DNA from: Psychroserpens ponticola
GTDB lineage: Bacteria > Bacteroidota > Bacteroidia > Flavobacteriales > Flavobacteriaceae
DNA: 64,000 nucleotides
NCBI RefSeq assembly: GCF_023556315.2
Contig: NZ_CP116221.1
Location: forward strand, 806,001-870,000
Reading direction: 5' to 3'
Numbering within the stretch: position 1 is the stretch's first letter; each line of letters begins with the position of its first letter. The notes under the pieces are model-generated. The model saw nothing but the letters and a program-made list of their open reading frames with translations. It was not told the DNA's origin and did no database searches. Positions 8,377 through 17,791 of the stretch are shown piece by piece. The translations under genes and the position numbers were made by a program.

Positions 8377-10500
8377 TTAATCAATCAAAATCTCCAAAAT
8401 TTGAATCGCTGCATCGCTAATTTTAGTTCCAGGTCCAAAAACTGCAACAGCTCCAGCATCAAATAAATATTGATAATCTTGCTTTGGTATGACGCCTCCA
8501 ACGATCACCATGATGTCCTCACGACCATAATTTTTAAGCTCACCTATTACTTGAGGCACGAGTGTTTTGTGTCCTGCAGCTAAGGATGATACGCCTAAAA
8601 TGTGCACATCATTTTCTACAGCTTGTTTGGCTGCTTCTTTTGGTGTTTGAAAGAGTGGGCCAATATCTACATCAAAGCCAACATCTGCATAACCAGTAGC
8701 AACAACTTTTGCGCCTCTGTCATGACCATCTTGTCCCATTTTGGCAATCATGATTCTAGGTCTGCGACCATCTTGTTCTGCAAATTGGTCAGCTAATGCT
8801 CTTGCTTTCTGGAAACTTTTATCGTCTTTTATTTCTTTACTATACACGCCTGAAAATGATTTAATTTGCGCTTTATATCTGCCAAATTCGGTTTCTAAAG
8901 CATCGCTAATTTCGCCTAGAGTTGCTCTGTTTCGAGCGGCTTCTACTGCTAAAGTTAACAAATTCTCTGTTCCTGTTTTTGCAGCTTTGGTTAAATTTTT
9001 AAGAGATTTTTCAACAGCTTCAGTGTTTCTAGTCGCTTTGATGTGATCTAGGCGTTTTATTTGTCCGTTTCTAACAGTTTGATTATCGACTTCTAATGTG
9101 GAAATTGGATCTTCTTCTTCTAAGCGGTATTTGTTGACGCCAACAATAATGTCTTGATTAGAATCTATTCTCGCTTGTTTTCGTGCAGCAGCTTCTTCAA
9201 TTCTTAATTTAGGAATGCCAGCTTCAATGGCTTTTGTCATTCCGCCAAGTTCTTCAACTTCTTCAATAAGAGTCCATGCTTTTTGAGCGATATCGTGCGT
9301 TAATTTTTCGACATAATAACTTCCAGCCCAAGGGTCAACGGTTTTAGTGATTCCTGTTTCCTCTTGTAAAAATATTTGAGTGTTTCTCGCTATTCTAGCT
9401 GAAAAATCGGTTGGTAATGCAATAGCTTCATCTAAAGCGTTGGTATGTAGACTTTGTGTGCCGCCAAAAGCAGCTGCAGCAGCTTCAATAGTAGTTCGTG
9501 CTACGTTGTTAAACGGGTCTTGTTCTGTTAAGCTCCATCCAGACGTTTGGCAATGCGTTCGTAAAGCCAAAGATTTTTGATTCTTAGGGTTAAACTGGCT
9601 TACGATTTTTGCCCATAGCATTCTGGCTGCTCGCATTTTGGCAATTTCCATAAAATGGTTCATGCCAATAGCCCAAAAGAAAGATAGGCGAGGAGCGAAG
9701 GTGTCGATGTCCATTCCTGCTGCGAGTCCTTTTTTGATGTATTCTAATCCGTCGGCTAAAGTGTATGCTAATTCAATGTCACAAGTTGCGCCAGCTTCTT
9801 GCATGTGGTAGCCAGAGATACTGATACTATTGAATTTCGGCATGTTCTTGCTCGAGTATTCAAAAATATCAGAAATGATTTTCATTGAAGGTGTTGGAGG
9901 ATAGATGTAAGTGTTTCTTACCATGAACTCTTTCAGAATGTCATTTTGAATCGTGCCAGCTAGTTGTTCGGGTTTTACGCCTTGTTCTTCAGCGGCAACA
10001 ATATAAAACGCCATAATGGGTAATACTGCGCCATTCATAGTCATGGAAACCGACATTTTATCTAACGGAATTTGATCGAAGAGAATTTTCATGTCTTCAA
10101 CACTATCAATGGCTACGCCAGCTTTTCCAACATCGCCAACCACACGTTCATGATCTGAATCGTAGCCTCTGTGTGTGGCTAAATCGAAAGCGACAGATAG
10201 TCCTTTTTGTCCAGCAGCAAGGTTGCGTCTGTAAAAGGCGTTACTGTCTTCGGCTGTTGAAAAACCTGCATATTGCCTAATTGTCCAAGGTCTGCGAACA
10301 TACATTGTTGAGTATGGTCCACGAAGATTAGGAGTGATACCAGCGACGAAATTTAAATGCTCTAGGTTTTTAAGGTCTGCTTTAGAGTATGTTGATTTGA
10401 TGTCAATATCTTCCGCAGTATGAAAATTGCCTTTAGAGTTATCTGCATTGTGATTTGGCTCCTGATCTATTTTAATATGTTGAATGTTTCTTCTTTTCAT
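8377..10500 (-). CDS. scpA: Methylmalonyl-CoA mutase, large (B12-binding) subunit
   Basis: Interconverts (R)-methylmalonyl-CoA and succinyl-CoA using adenosylcobalamin. The 707-aa protein has the mutase TIM-barrel (from [20 protein letters not shown] through the [12 protein letters not shown] region). The C-terminal B12 domain has the base-off motif D591-G-H593-D-R-G596 in [13 protein letters not shown]. It pairs with the small subunit gene at 11178-12557, separated by one lipoprotein gene. This heterodimeric arrangement is known in Bacteroidota and serves propionate or branched-chain carbon metabolism. Confidence 0.96.
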   Translation of the reverse strand: MKRRNIQHIKIDQEPNHNADNSKGNFHTAEDIDIKSTYSKADLKNLEHLNFVAGITPNLRGPYSTMYVRRPWTIRQYAGFSTAEDSNAFYRRNLAAGQKGLSVAFDLATHRGYDSDHERVVGDVGKAGVAIDSVEDMKILFDQIPLDKMSVSMTMNGAVLPIMAFYIVAAEEQGVKPEQLAGTIQNDILKEFMVRNTYIYPPTPSMKIISDIFEYSSKNMPKFNSISISGYHMQEAGATCDIELAYTLADGLEYIKKGLAAGMDIDTFAPRLSFFWAIGMNHFMEIAKMRAARMLWAKIVSQFNPKNQKSLALRTHCQTSGWSLTEQDPFNNVARTTIEAAAAAFGGTQSLHTNALDEAIALPTDFSARIARNTQIFLQEETGITKTVDPWAGSYYVEKLTHDIAQKAWTLIEEVEELGGMTKAIEAGIPKLRIEEAAARKQARIDSNQDIIVGVNKYRLEEEDPISTLEVDNQTVRNGQIKRLDHIKATRNTEAVEKSLKNLTKAAKTGTENLLTLAVEAARNRATLGEISDALETEFGRYKAQIKSFSGVYSKEIKDDKSFQKARALADQFAEQDGRRPRIMIAKMGQDGHDRGAKVVATGYADVGFDVDIGPLFQTPKEAAKQAVENDVHILGVSSLAAGHKTLVPQVIGELKNYGREDIMVIVGGVIPKQDYQYLFDAGAVAVFGPGTKISDAAIQILEILID

Positions 10501-10518
10501 TTGAATAGATGTGGTTCT

Positions 10519-11166
10519 CTAATCGTGATTATGTCCAGCGTGAGGGTCTTTTGTGTCTTTAGTTGTGTCTAATGGTTTTTCCTCTTTTTTTGTTAAATCT
10601 ACATTGGAAAGCTTTGAGTAATATAGCTCTAATGCGACATAAGTTGCTAAGTATTTGTCTTTGTTAAATATATGGCTTCTTGTTAAAAATAGATCTTTTA
10701 GCATTCTTATGCTCATGCTGTTTGTTGATAACAACGCATTAAAAGTAGTTTTTAAATCTTTATCTGAAATGTTATTTCCAATACAGCTAAATATTTCATG
10801 CTTATAATTAAGGGAAAGTTGATTGTTTTTTGTAATCCATAAGCCATCTATGTTTTTGAGAGCTTCAAAAATATCTAGAGAATGTTGGTTGGCAATGTTG
10901 TTGTAATTTGTGGCATTAATAGTGCTTTCTTTTAGAAAGTCGCGATAAGCATTGTTTATACTGCTTATGTTTGTTTTATTGTTTCCGTAATGTTCTGTTA
11001 GAGTTGCTTCGAAATTATGTAGGGCTTCGTTGAGTAAATTTGTGTATTCATTGTTGCAATTTAGAACCATTGGCTTGTCGGAATAATTAAAGATTAATTT
11101 AGGTTGAGGTTCTTTGCAATTGACAAGAATTAAACATATTACAAAATAAATAAATCGTGTTTTCAT
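10519..11166 (-). CDS. Putative lipoprotein with His-rich tail, between the mutase subunits
   Basis: A 215-aa protein with a lipoprotein signal (MKTRFIYFVICLILVNC, lipobox Cys17), a mostly helical body and a C-terminus DPHAGHNHD with three histidines spaced by acidic or Asn residues, a plausible metal-binding tail. No family is recognised. It lies 11 bases after mutA and 18 bases before scpA in the same direction, so it is co-transcribed with the mutase. Whether it is functionally linked is unknown, because a lipoprotein cannot meet a cytoplasmic enzyme. Confidence 0.75.
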   Translation of the reverse strand: MKTRFIYFVICLILVNCKEPQPKLIFNYSDKPMVLNCNNEYTNLLNEALHNFEATLTEHYGNNKTNISSINNAYRDFLKESTINATNYNNIANQHSLDIFEALKNIDGLWITKNNQLSLNYKHEIFSCIGNNISDKDLKTTFNALLSTNSMSIRMLKDLFLTRSHIFNKDKYLATYVALELYYSKLSNVDLTKKEEKPLDTTKDTKDPHAGHNHD

Positions 11167-11177
11167 TGTAGTAGATT

Positions 11178-12557
11178 TTATAATTTTTCTTTATTTAATC
11201 TGTTTTCATCCAGAGCGTTAGATAGTCTTTTATTGATTATAGGTTCAACTAATGTTTTGACTGGGTTTGTTTTTAAAAACGGATATAATTCTATTTCAGA
11301 ATGCATAATGTCTTCTTTATTTGGATGCTTATTTGTGCCTAATAATACAAGTTCTCCTTCGTCAAATTGCTTTTGTTCTTTTGCAGCGCTTTCTTTAATT
11401 TTTCTTTGAATGGTTCCTTCTTTAAGTTGGTTTAGAAATCCGCCATTTGCTTCAATATCTTTAAAAAGGTCTAAAGCTTTTTCAGAAATTTGTGCAGTTA
11501 ACGATTCAATATAATAGGCTCCATCTGCTGGATTATTTACGGCATTGAAATAACTTTCATGCTTAAGAATGAGTAATTGATTTCTAGCAATACGTTCGCT
11601 AAATTCATTGTCTTTGTGATATACAGCATCGTAAGCTAGATTATTTACAGTGTTAGCACCTCCAAGAATTGCACTCATACATTCTGTAGTCGTTCTAAGT
11701 AAATTTGTGTTGTAGTCGTAAATGGTTTTGTTTCGTATAGATGGTGTAGCGAAAATGTGACATTCAGTATTTACGCCATATTGAGAAGCTAGGCTTTTCC
11801 ATAGGATTCTCAATGCTCGAAGTTTTGCGATTTCGAAAAAGTAATTTGTACCTATGGAGACGTTAAAAATAACATTTAATTGCTCTTTTGAATTGTTATC
11901 TAGTGTATTGTCAAAATGATTTAAATACTCATTAGCGTGAGCTAAAGCATAGCCTAATTGTTGAGTTATGTTTGCGCCTGCATTTTGGTAATGTGATACA
12001 TTAATGCTTAGTGTTTTGGTGCTAGAAATTATAGAATCAAAATATTTGTGGTCATCTTTTAGGTTTGAAAACCAATTTCCAGAAGCAGATAATTTTCCAA
12101 TAATATCAGTATTTACATAAATTGAAGAATTCTGTTGCTTATAGCTGTTTATTCGTTTTACATATTCGGGAGATAAAAACTGTAATTCAAAATAGAGGTT
12201 AATATTTGATAAATCTATGTGTTGCAGGAGTTCTTTAATAGAAATATCTTCAGTTGGAATAATGAATTTTATTGCTTCTGCACCTCTTGTAGCGATGTCT
12301 AGAGCTTTAGTATTTGATTTTGCAACATTAGCAACAAATATGGTTTGGCAAATTTTAAATTTTGTGACTTCGGAAGCAGAGACTTCAGGAAGTGTATTAA
12401 ATTCGTCTTTATGGTAAAAAGGTTTTACATCGATGCCTTCATTGGTTTGCCAGATAAGTGTTTTGTTGTAATCGACTCCTTTTAGATCGGCTTGTATTTT
12501 CTGTTTCCATTCTTTTGACGAAACATCCGGAAACTGGTTAAATAAAGATTTACTCAT
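11178..12557 (-). CDS. mutA: Methylmalonyl-CoA mutase, small subunit
   Basis: A 459-aa homologue of the mutase barrel without a cobalamin domain, the usual architecture of the non-catalytic subunit. Recognisable segments are FPDVSSKEWKQKIQADLKG near the N-terminus and, later, RIARNQLLILKHESYFNAV and NPADGAYYIESLT, matching the [10 protein letters not shown] region of the large subunit. Its 5' end overlaps the 3' end of the FtsB/DivIC-like gene by 8 bases. Confidence 0.93.
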   Translation of the reverse strand: MSKSLFNQFPDVSSKEWKQKIQADLKGVDYNKTLIWQTNEGIDVKPFYHKDEFNTLPEVSASEVTKFKICQTIFVANVAKSNTKALDIATRGAEAIKFIIPTEDISIKELLQHIDLSNINLYFELQFLSPEYVKRINSYKQQNSSIYVNTDIIGKLSASGNWFSNLKDDHKYFDSIISSTKTLSINVSHYQNAGANITQQLGYALAHANEYLNHFDNTLDNNSKEQLNVIFNVSIGTNYFFEIAKLRALRILWKSLASQYGVNTECHIFATPSIRNKTIYDYNTNLLRTTTECMSAILGGANTVNNLAYDAVYHKDNEFSERIARNQLLILKHESYFNAVNNPADGAYYIESLTAQISEKALDLFKDIEANGGFLNQLKEGTIQRKIKESAAKEQKQFDEGELVLLGTNKHPNKEDIMHSEIELYPFLKTNPVKTLVEPIINKRLSNALDENRLNKEKL

Positions 12558-12855
12558 CGTTAGTCTTAGTTTTTAGGCTGTCTTCATATTCGATGATATA
12601 GATGTCTTCATTGTCTTTTTTCATGTAATATTTTTCACGCGCTAATTTTTCAATCCCTTCTTCTGTGCTAAGTTCTTTTATTGCTTTTTTATCTATTTCA
12701 ATCTCTTTATTATAATATTCTTTTTCATTTTCTAAATCGCTGATGTCTTCATTTAATTCGTGGTGAATCATTAATGAATTAGAGTCTATAAATAGCATCC
12801 ACACAGCAAAAAATATAATGATAATGACAAATATGTTTTTGAGATATTTAAGCAT
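12550..12855 (-). CDS. FtsB/DivIC-type septum formation initiator
   Basis: A 101-aa bitopic membrane protein. It has a short cytoplasmic start, one transmembrane helix (about residues 6-24), a coiled coil (NEDISDLENEKEYYNKEIEI) and the conserved EGIEKLAREKYYMKK segment that identifies the FtsB/DivIC family. It acts in the divisome with FtsL/FtsQ. Start and stop overlap the flanking genes (ATG/TAA junction with udk, 8-base overlap with mutA), so it belongs to the udk-mutA-scpA transcript. Confidence 0.88.
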   Translation of the reverse strand: MLKYLKNIFVIIIIFFAVWMLFIDSNSLMIHHELNEDISDLENEKEYYNKEIEIDKKAIKELSTEEGIEKLAREKYYMKKDNEDIYIIEYEDSLKTKTNDE

Positions 12856-13463
12856 TAATTCAGTTTTTCGTTAATGATGGTTTTTACGATATCAACTGCA
12901 ACTGTATTATATTTATTGTTAGGTATAATGATATCAGCATATTCTTTCATAGGTTCAATGAATTGCTGATGCATAGGTTTTAATGTGTTTTGGTAGCGCG
13001 TTAACACTTCATTTATGTCACGTCCGCGTTCAGTAATGTCACGTTTAAGTCTTCTTATCAAGCGTTCATCACTATCAGCATGCACAAATATTTTAATGTC
13101 AAACATGTCTCTAAGTTCAGGATGTGTTAATATTAAAATACCTTCAACAATCATAACCTTTCGTGGAAGTGTATGGATGGTATCTCCAGTTCTATTGTGC
13201 TTTACAAAAGAATAGACAGGTTGGTCAATTGCGTTTCCTTTTTTGAGTTCTTTTAGATGAGATTCTAGCAATTCAAAATCTATAGATCTTGGATGATCAA
13301 AATTAATTTTAATACGTTCATCATAACTTAAATGCGAAGTGTCTTTATAATAAGAATCTTGAGAAATAATACCAACTTCTCCCTCAGGAAGTTCATTTAA
13401 TATTTGATTAACGACTGTGGTTTTGCCACATCCAGTTCCACCTGCAATTCCTATGATAAGCAT
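12855..13463 (-). CDS. udk: Uridine kinase
   Basis: Phosphorylates uridine/cytidine with ATP or GTP in pyrimidine salvage. The 202-aa protein has the P-loop GIAGGTGCGKTTVVNQI, then ISQDSYYKD, NFDHPRSIDFELL and the lid-region motif RLIRRLKRDITERGRD. All are diagnostic of bacterial Udk and the length is normal. It is the first gene of the run leading into the mutase genes. Confidence 0.96.
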   Translation of the reverse strand: MLIIGIAGGTGCGKTTVVNQILNELPEGEVGIISQDSYYKDTSHLSYDERIKINFDHPRSIDFELLESHLKELKKGNAIDQPVYSFVKHNRTGDTIHTLPRKVMIVEGILILTHPELRDMFDIKIFVHADSDERLIRRLKRDITERGRDINEVLTRYQNTLKPMHQQFIEPMKEYADIIIPNNKYNTVAVDIVKTIINEKLN

Positions 13464-13565
13464 AATTTATTTTTAAAATGTATTTACAAATTTAATTATT
13501 TATAGGCAGTTTATGGTTTAATTTTTGAAACTTATTTTCAGTTAAAACTACATTGTAATTTTCAT

Positions 13566-14669
13566 TTACTTTTTAATCAGTTTGACAATACCTAAGTTTT
13601 CAATTCCAACATAAATGTAACCATCTGGTCCTTGATTTACAGATCTAACGCGACCTAATCCATCGAGTAAACGTTCTTCTTTGATTATTTTGCCATTTTT
13701 AATATAGCAATTGTCTAAATATTTGAATTTTAAAGAACCGATAAGTAGGTTGCCTTCCCAGCCTTTGTATTTATCACTTGTAATAAATGTCATTCCGCTA
13801 GGAGCTATTGATGGATCCCAATAATGTAAGGGTTGTTCCATGCCTTCTTTTTCAGTAATATCTGTAAACTTAGTTCCTATGTAGTTGATGCCATAACTAA
13901 TGACTGGCCAACCATAATTTTTGCCAGATTTAATAATATTTATTTCGTCTCCTCCTTTTGGTCCATGTTCATGAGTCCATATCTCTCTGGTTTCAGGATG
14001 AATAGTCATGCCTTGTGGATTGCGGTGACCATATGAATAAATTGCTTTTTTAGCATTTGGTGTATTGATAAATGGGTTTTCACTTGGAATTCGTCCATCA
14101 TCATGTAGTCGATATACTTTTCCGCCATCTCGAGTTATATCTTGCGGATTTTCATCTCGATTTCCGCGTTCACCTATTGTGAAATACAAATAGCCTTTAT
14201 CATCAAACACAATTCTTGAACCAAAATGTTGACCTCTTGTTGTATTTGGTGTGGCTTTATATAATACTTGTTTTTCAACTAGTGTGTTGTTTTTTAGTTT
14301 TGCTCTCATTAAAGCTGTGTGTCCTCCTTTATCTTTTCCTTCAGGGGAAGAATAAGTGATATAAATCCAACCATTATTTGAATAATTTGGATGTAAAACA
14401 ATATCTAGAAGTCCACCTTGACCACGATTATAAATTTTAGGTGTGTTTTTAATTTCAGTTTTTTTTCCGTCTTTAAAATGGATAATTTGGCCTTCATTTT
14501 CGGTTATCAGTATTGAATTGTCTGGAAGAAAGGTAAATCCCCAAGGAATACTAAGATCTTTTACAACCACTTCGAATTCGTGTTCTGTATTTTTAGGATT
14601 CTTATCTTGAGCACAAGCGAAAACGGCATAAAGAGCAGTTAGAATCAGGAATTTATTTTTAAATGTCAT
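13566..14669 (-). CDS. PQQ-dependent aldose sugar dehydrogenase family protein
   Basis: A 367-aa exported beta-propeller of the GSDH/YliI family, which oxidises aldoses with PQQ in the periplasm. The signal sequence ends ALYAVFAC, so it may be lipidated. Family motifs are IPWGFTFLPDNSILITENEG, GGLLDIVLHPNY, TRGQHFGSRIVFD, YSYGHRNPQG and HEHGPKGGDEINI, the last with the His-rich PQQ-side motif. Many Bacteroidota cannot make PQQ, so the true cofactor state is uncertain. It is a single-gene unit on the minus strand, bordering the tRNA. Confidence 0.88.
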   Translation of the reverse strand: MTFKNKFLILTALYAVFACAQDKNPKNTEHEFEVVVKDLSIPWGFTFLPDNSILITENEGQIIHFKDGKKTEIKNTPKIYNRGQGGLLDIVLHPNYSNNGWIYITYSSPEGKDKGGHTALMRAKLKNNTLVEKQVLYKATPNTTRGQHFGSRIVFDDKGYLYFTIGERGNRDENPQDITRDGGKVYRLHDDGRIPSENPFINTPNAKKAIYSYGHRNPQGMTIHPETREIWTHEHGPKGGDEINIIKSGKNYGWPVISYGINYIGTKFTDITEKEGMEQPLHYWDPSIAPSGMTFITSDKYKGWEGNLLIGSLKFKYLDNCYIKNGKIIKEERLLDGLGRVRSVNQGPDGYIYVGIENLGIVKLIKK

Positions 14670-14729
14670 AAAAACAACTTTTGAGTTTAAATTTAATAAT
14701 AAAATGTGTCAGATTTTAAAGAAAAGGTA

Positions 14730-14737
14730 TATATTTG
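14730..14737 (+). promoter_or_regulatory. Candidate -7 box of the tRNA-Pro promoter
   Basis: TATATTTG matches the Bacteroidota -7 consensus TAnnTTTG and lies about 54 bases upstream of the tRNA, which would leave a short 5' leader. I see no clear TTTG at -33. Confidence 0.4.
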
Positions 14738-14790
14738 CAATCCAATTTTGGAAAGAGTGTTGTTTTCTTTTTAAGATTTAGATAACCATT

Positions 14791-14865
14791 CGGAGTGTAG
14801 CGTAGCCCGGTTATCGCGCCGCGTTTGGGACGCGGAGGTCGCAGGTTCGAATCCTGCCACCCCGA
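14791..14865 (+). tRNA. tRNA-Pro (anticodon UGG), element-altered acceptor stem
   Basis: The 75-nt cloverleaf folds cleanly. The anticodon stem is CCGCG/CGCGG with loop TTTGGGA, giving anticodon TGG. The T arm is GCAGG-TTCGAAT-CCTGC. The acceptor strands are CGGAGTG (14791-14797) and CACCCCG (14858-14864) with discriminator A. CCA is not encoded. Pair 4:69 is A14794 against C14861, a mismatch. The distal copy of the 3' end at 30349-30364 has T at that position, which would pair with A4. The gene is the integration site of the element and its 3' end now comes from the element. Confidence 0.95.
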
Positions 14866-14866
14866 C
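14851..14866 (+). repeat. attL core (tRNA 3' end)
   Basis: ATCCTGCCACCCCGAC, identical to the copy at 30349-30364 except for C14861 versus T30359. Identity stops immediately on both sides, so this is the recombination core. Confidence 0.88.
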
Positions 14867-14888
14867 TAAAATTAATACCAAAGAAAAT

Positions 14889-14923
14889 TAAAACCTTGTA
14901 AATCGTATGATTTACAAGGTTTT
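14889..14923 (+). terminator. Element-borne terminator behind tRNA-Pro
   Basis: AAAACCTTGTAAATC / GATTTACAAGGTTTT hairpin just inside the element's left end. It probably ends tRNA-Pro transcription now that the chromosomal terminator has been displaced to 30370. Confidence 0.7.
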
Positions 14924-14964
14924 ATGGTTTTTGGGTTATCATAAGAATTGAATTAATATGGTTT

Positions 14965-15015
14965 AATTCGGTTCACAATTCGGTTCACAGTTTTAAAACA
15001 CAAAAAGTGTGAACC
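14965..15015 (+). repeat. Left integrase arm-type sites
   Basis: Two direct copies of AATTCGGTTCACA (14965-14977 and 14977-14989, sharing one base), then an inverted TGTGAACC at 15008-15015. The same 13-mer recurs once at the other end of the element (30278-30290). Paired short repeats near both cores are the expected layout of arm sites for a lambda/IntDOT-type recombinase, and the overlap with the int promoter region could give autoregulation. Confidence 0.65.
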
Positions 15016-15097
15016 TAATAGACACTTAAAATACTGTAATTGAAATAGTTGATTTGACTTTCGTCTTGACAAAATGTTTAACTAAAAGACGACAACT

Positions 15098-16357
15098 ATG
15101 CAATCACAAACCACCTTTGCCCTATCATTTTGGGTTAATGCCACACGAGTAAAAAATAATCTAGTTTCAGTTTTCGCTAGAGTAACTGTAAATGGCAAAC
15201 GAGCAAATATCAGTTTAAAACGAAAAGTAATTTTATCCGAATGGGATTCCAATAAAGGAAGAGCCAGAGGTAATAAACAAGAATCTCGGTTACTTAATAG
15301 ATATTTAGACCTGGTTAAAAATAGAATCTACGAAGCTCATGATGAACTAGTAAAAGAAAAAGTCTTTATCTGTGCTCAATCTATTAAAGCTCGTTTTTTA
15401 GGCGAAGACAACGAAGAATATTCTTTATTAACGTTAGTAGATTATCATAATACACAAATGAGCGAATCATTAACTTATGGTACTTTAAAGAACTACTTCA
15501 CTACTCAAAAATATATCAAGTTATTCTTAACAAAAAAAAGAAAAACTCAAGATGTGTATTTATCACAATTAACATTTCGTTTTTTGGTTGATTTCGAAAA
15601 ATTTCTACGTTTATATGTACCAGAGGATCATCAGAAGAAAATGGAAAATAATACGGTTATGAAGCATATTCAACGACTTCGTAAAATGGTAACATTAGCT
15701 TATAAAATGGAATGGATAGATAAAGATCCTTTTATAAAATTCAAACCAACATATATTAAGAATGAACGTGAGTTTTTAAGAGAAGATGAATTACAAAACA
15801 TTATTGAGAAAGAATTTGAAATAGAGAGATTAACACTTGTAAAAGACTTATTTATTTTCAGTTGCTACACAGGTTTATCGTATATAGATGTTATGAACCT
15901 CAACGAAGATAATATTGCAATTGGTATAGATGGCGGTAGATGGATAATTACGAGCAGACAGAAAACTCACAATAAAGTAAAGATTCCTGTTTTACCTATG
16001 GCTGAAGAATTAATTGAAAAATATAAAGGGCATATTAAAACGAAAAAAACAAAAACATTATTCCCTAATATTTCAAATCAGAAACTAAATTCTTACCTAA
16101 AAGAAATTGCAGATTTATGTGGAATTAAAAAGAACCTCACTTTTCATATTGCTAGACACACTTTTGCCACAACAATAACATTAAGTAATGGTGTACCGAT
16201 AGAAACGGTTTCAAAACTTCTAGGTCATACAAAAATCGCTACAACCCAAATATATGCTAAAGTTATTGAGAGAAAGGTAAGTGATGATATGAAAACCTTA
16301 AGAGAAAAATTCGAAAAAAGAAAATTAAACACAGAAAATCAATCAAAATTTATTTAA
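15098..16357 (+). CDS. int: Tyrosine-type site-specific integrase (IntDOT-like)
   Basis: Catalyses integration and excision of the element at tRNA-Pro. The 419-aa protein has an Arm-binding N-terminal domain (to about 90), a SAM-like core-binding domain (about 105-205) and a C-terminal catalytic domain. Visible catalytic residues are H350-I-A-R353-H, H377 in LLGHTKIATT and the nucleophile Tyr386 in QIYAKV. The position of the first conserved Arg holds Ser261 (CYTGLSYIDV). IntDOT also lacks this Arg, so that is not evidence of inactivation. It lies directly beside attL and reads into the element. Confidence 0.93.
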   Translation: MQSQTTFALSFWVNATRVKNNLVSVFARVTVNGKRANISLKRKVILSEWDSNKGRARGNKQESRLLNRYLDLVKNRIYEAHDELVKEKVFICAQSIKARFLGEDNEEYSLLTLVDYHNTQMSESLTYGTLKNYFTTQKYIKLFLTKKRKTQDVYLSQLTFRFLVDFEKFLRLYVPEDHQKKMENNTVMKHIQRLRKMVTLAYKMEWIDKDPFIKFKPTYIKNEREFLREDELQNIIEKEFEIERLTLVKDLFIFSCYTGLSYIDVMNLNEDNIAIGIDGGRWIITSRQKTHNKVKIPVLPMAEELIEKYKGHIKTKKTKTLFPNISNQKLNSYLKEIADLCGIKKNLTFHIARHTFATTITLSNGVPIETVSKLLGHTKIATTQIYAKVIERKVSDDMKTLREKFEKRKLNTENQSKFI

Positions 16358-16622
16358 TGTAAAGCTAATTTCACTCAATTTGAATTAAAATTTATTAAGC
16401 TTGAAACAAGTAATTCCATAAAATTGTCTAACTATTTAATAACCAAAAGTTAATGCTAAATAAAAGTATCAAATTTTTAATAGAAAACAAACTCGTAGCA
16501 GTTGTTGTATATCCATACATTATTATTATGATTAGATAAGAATGAGATCAAATCTTTTCTCAGCTACTTTTTTCTATTCAAGAGATTGGAGTCAAGTCAC
16601 AAATATCAGTTACTTTTATACA

Positions 16623-17732
16623 ATGAAATTCGAAATTGATATACTTATAATTTTAGATTTATTTGCTGGTTTTTCTGCAATAATGATAAGTTTATTGTTT
16701 TTAACGATAAAATCAAAAAATCAAAAAGCTAATGTTTTTTTAGCTCTGTTTGCATTAAGCTTAGGGTGGACGGAAATAAGTAGTATTTATATAGATTATT
16801 TAGAAATAAATGAATTAAAAGCTTCATTCTTTTTTCACTTAGACTTTGTGTTTTTAATTATCCCTTCTTTATTTATCTATATAATTATTACAATAAACAA
16901 ATCTTTTAATAGGTGGTATTTATTATTACTATTACCTGCCTTATTAATTAATACCTTTCAACCAGAAGAAGACAGCTTTTTAGATTTTATATTTATTCTT
17001 CTTTATCCTCTTTTTGTTATACCATTAATAATTATTGCTTTTAGATTTTTAAGAAGCCATAGTAAAAATGTTGCTAATTATTATTCTTCGGAATTAGAGT
17101 CTAAAACGATGTCTTGGATAAAAAGTATTATTATTCTGGTATTCATATTTCATATCACAATGATTTTAAGTGAAATCGCAATATTACAAAGTGAATCATT
17201 GGGATATGTATTTGCGCTTTTAGGAACTTTAATTACTGTTTTTATTGTCTATTGGGTTGGCTACAATGGTTTTTTTCAAGCACAATTATTTACTACTACT
17301 TTTAATATAGAAAAAACAGTAAGTAATGAAGATGATAAGGATGTCCCTCAAAGTGAAAATGACGAAAGCTTACAGGAGCATTTTCAAGAAGTTTGCGAAC
17401 AAATAGAAAAAGAAAAATTATTTAAAGATCAAAACTTAACCTTAAATGCGTTAGCAGGCTTGCTTGAAATTAAGGAAAGAGACTTGTCCGTCTTAATAAA
17501 TAAAGCATCAAATACCAATTTCTATAAATTCATTAACAAATATCGTGTTGATGAGTTTAAAAAATTGATGCAATCAGATAAAGCTGCACAATATTCTATT
17601 CTAGGCTTAGCACAAGAAGCCGGATTCTCTTCTAAATCAACGTTTTATAATGCTTTTAAAACTTTAGAAGGCATAACACCAAGGCAATATAAAGAATCTT
17701 TAAATGCGTCCGAAAACACGAATTCGGACTAG
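16623..17732 (+). CDS. AraC-family regulator with N-terminal multi-helix membrane domain
   Basis: A protein of about 369 aa starting MKFEIDILIILDLFAGFSA. The frame opens 81 bases earlier, but that extension lacks family character. Residues 1-220 contain about seven hydrophobic helices. A charged linker follows (SNEDDKDVPQSENDESLQEH), then a C-terminal AraC DNA-binding domain: FKDQNLTLNALAGLLEIKERDLS, then YSILGLAQEAGFSSKSTFYNAFKTLEGITPRQYKES. This design (7TM sensor plus HTH_18) is common beside TonB-receptor operons in flavobacteria. It lies 59 bases upstream of the TonB receptor and probably controls it in response to a membrane or periplasmic signal. Confidence 0.88.
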   Translation: MKFEIDILIILDLFAGFSAIMISLLFLTIKSKNQKANVFLALFALSLGWTEISSIYIDYLEINELKASFFFHLDFVFLIIPSLFIYIIITINKSFNRWYLLLLLPALLINTFQPEEDSFLDFIFILLYPLFVIPLIIIAFRFLRSHSKNVANYYSSELESKTMSWIKSIIILVFIFHITMILSEIAILQSESLGYVFALLGTLITVFIVYWVGYNGFFQAQLFTTTFNIEKTVSNEDDKDVPQSENDESLQEHFQEVCEQIEKEKLFKDQNLTLNALAGLLEIKERDLSVLINKASNTNFYKFINKYRVDEFKKLMQSDKAAQYSILGLAQEAGFSSKSTFYNAFKTLEGITPRQYKESLNASENTNSD

Positions 17733-17791
17733 TACAGACAAATTTTTTTTAATAGTGTGCGTTCTTTTGCAAACACAAAACACGAACGTAT

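Noticed and set aside
8355-8384. Longer TTG-started version of the RDD gene overlapping scpA.
   Set aside because: The added residues (IKYSKTKTI) do not resemble the family N-terminus, and the ATG at 8354 gives a standard RDD start.
15878-15880. Ser261 in place of the first catalytic Arg of the integrase, suggesting an inactive enzyme.
   Set aside because: IntDOT and related Bacteroidota recombinases also lack this Arg and are active; the other catalytic residues (H350, R353, H377, Y386) are intact.
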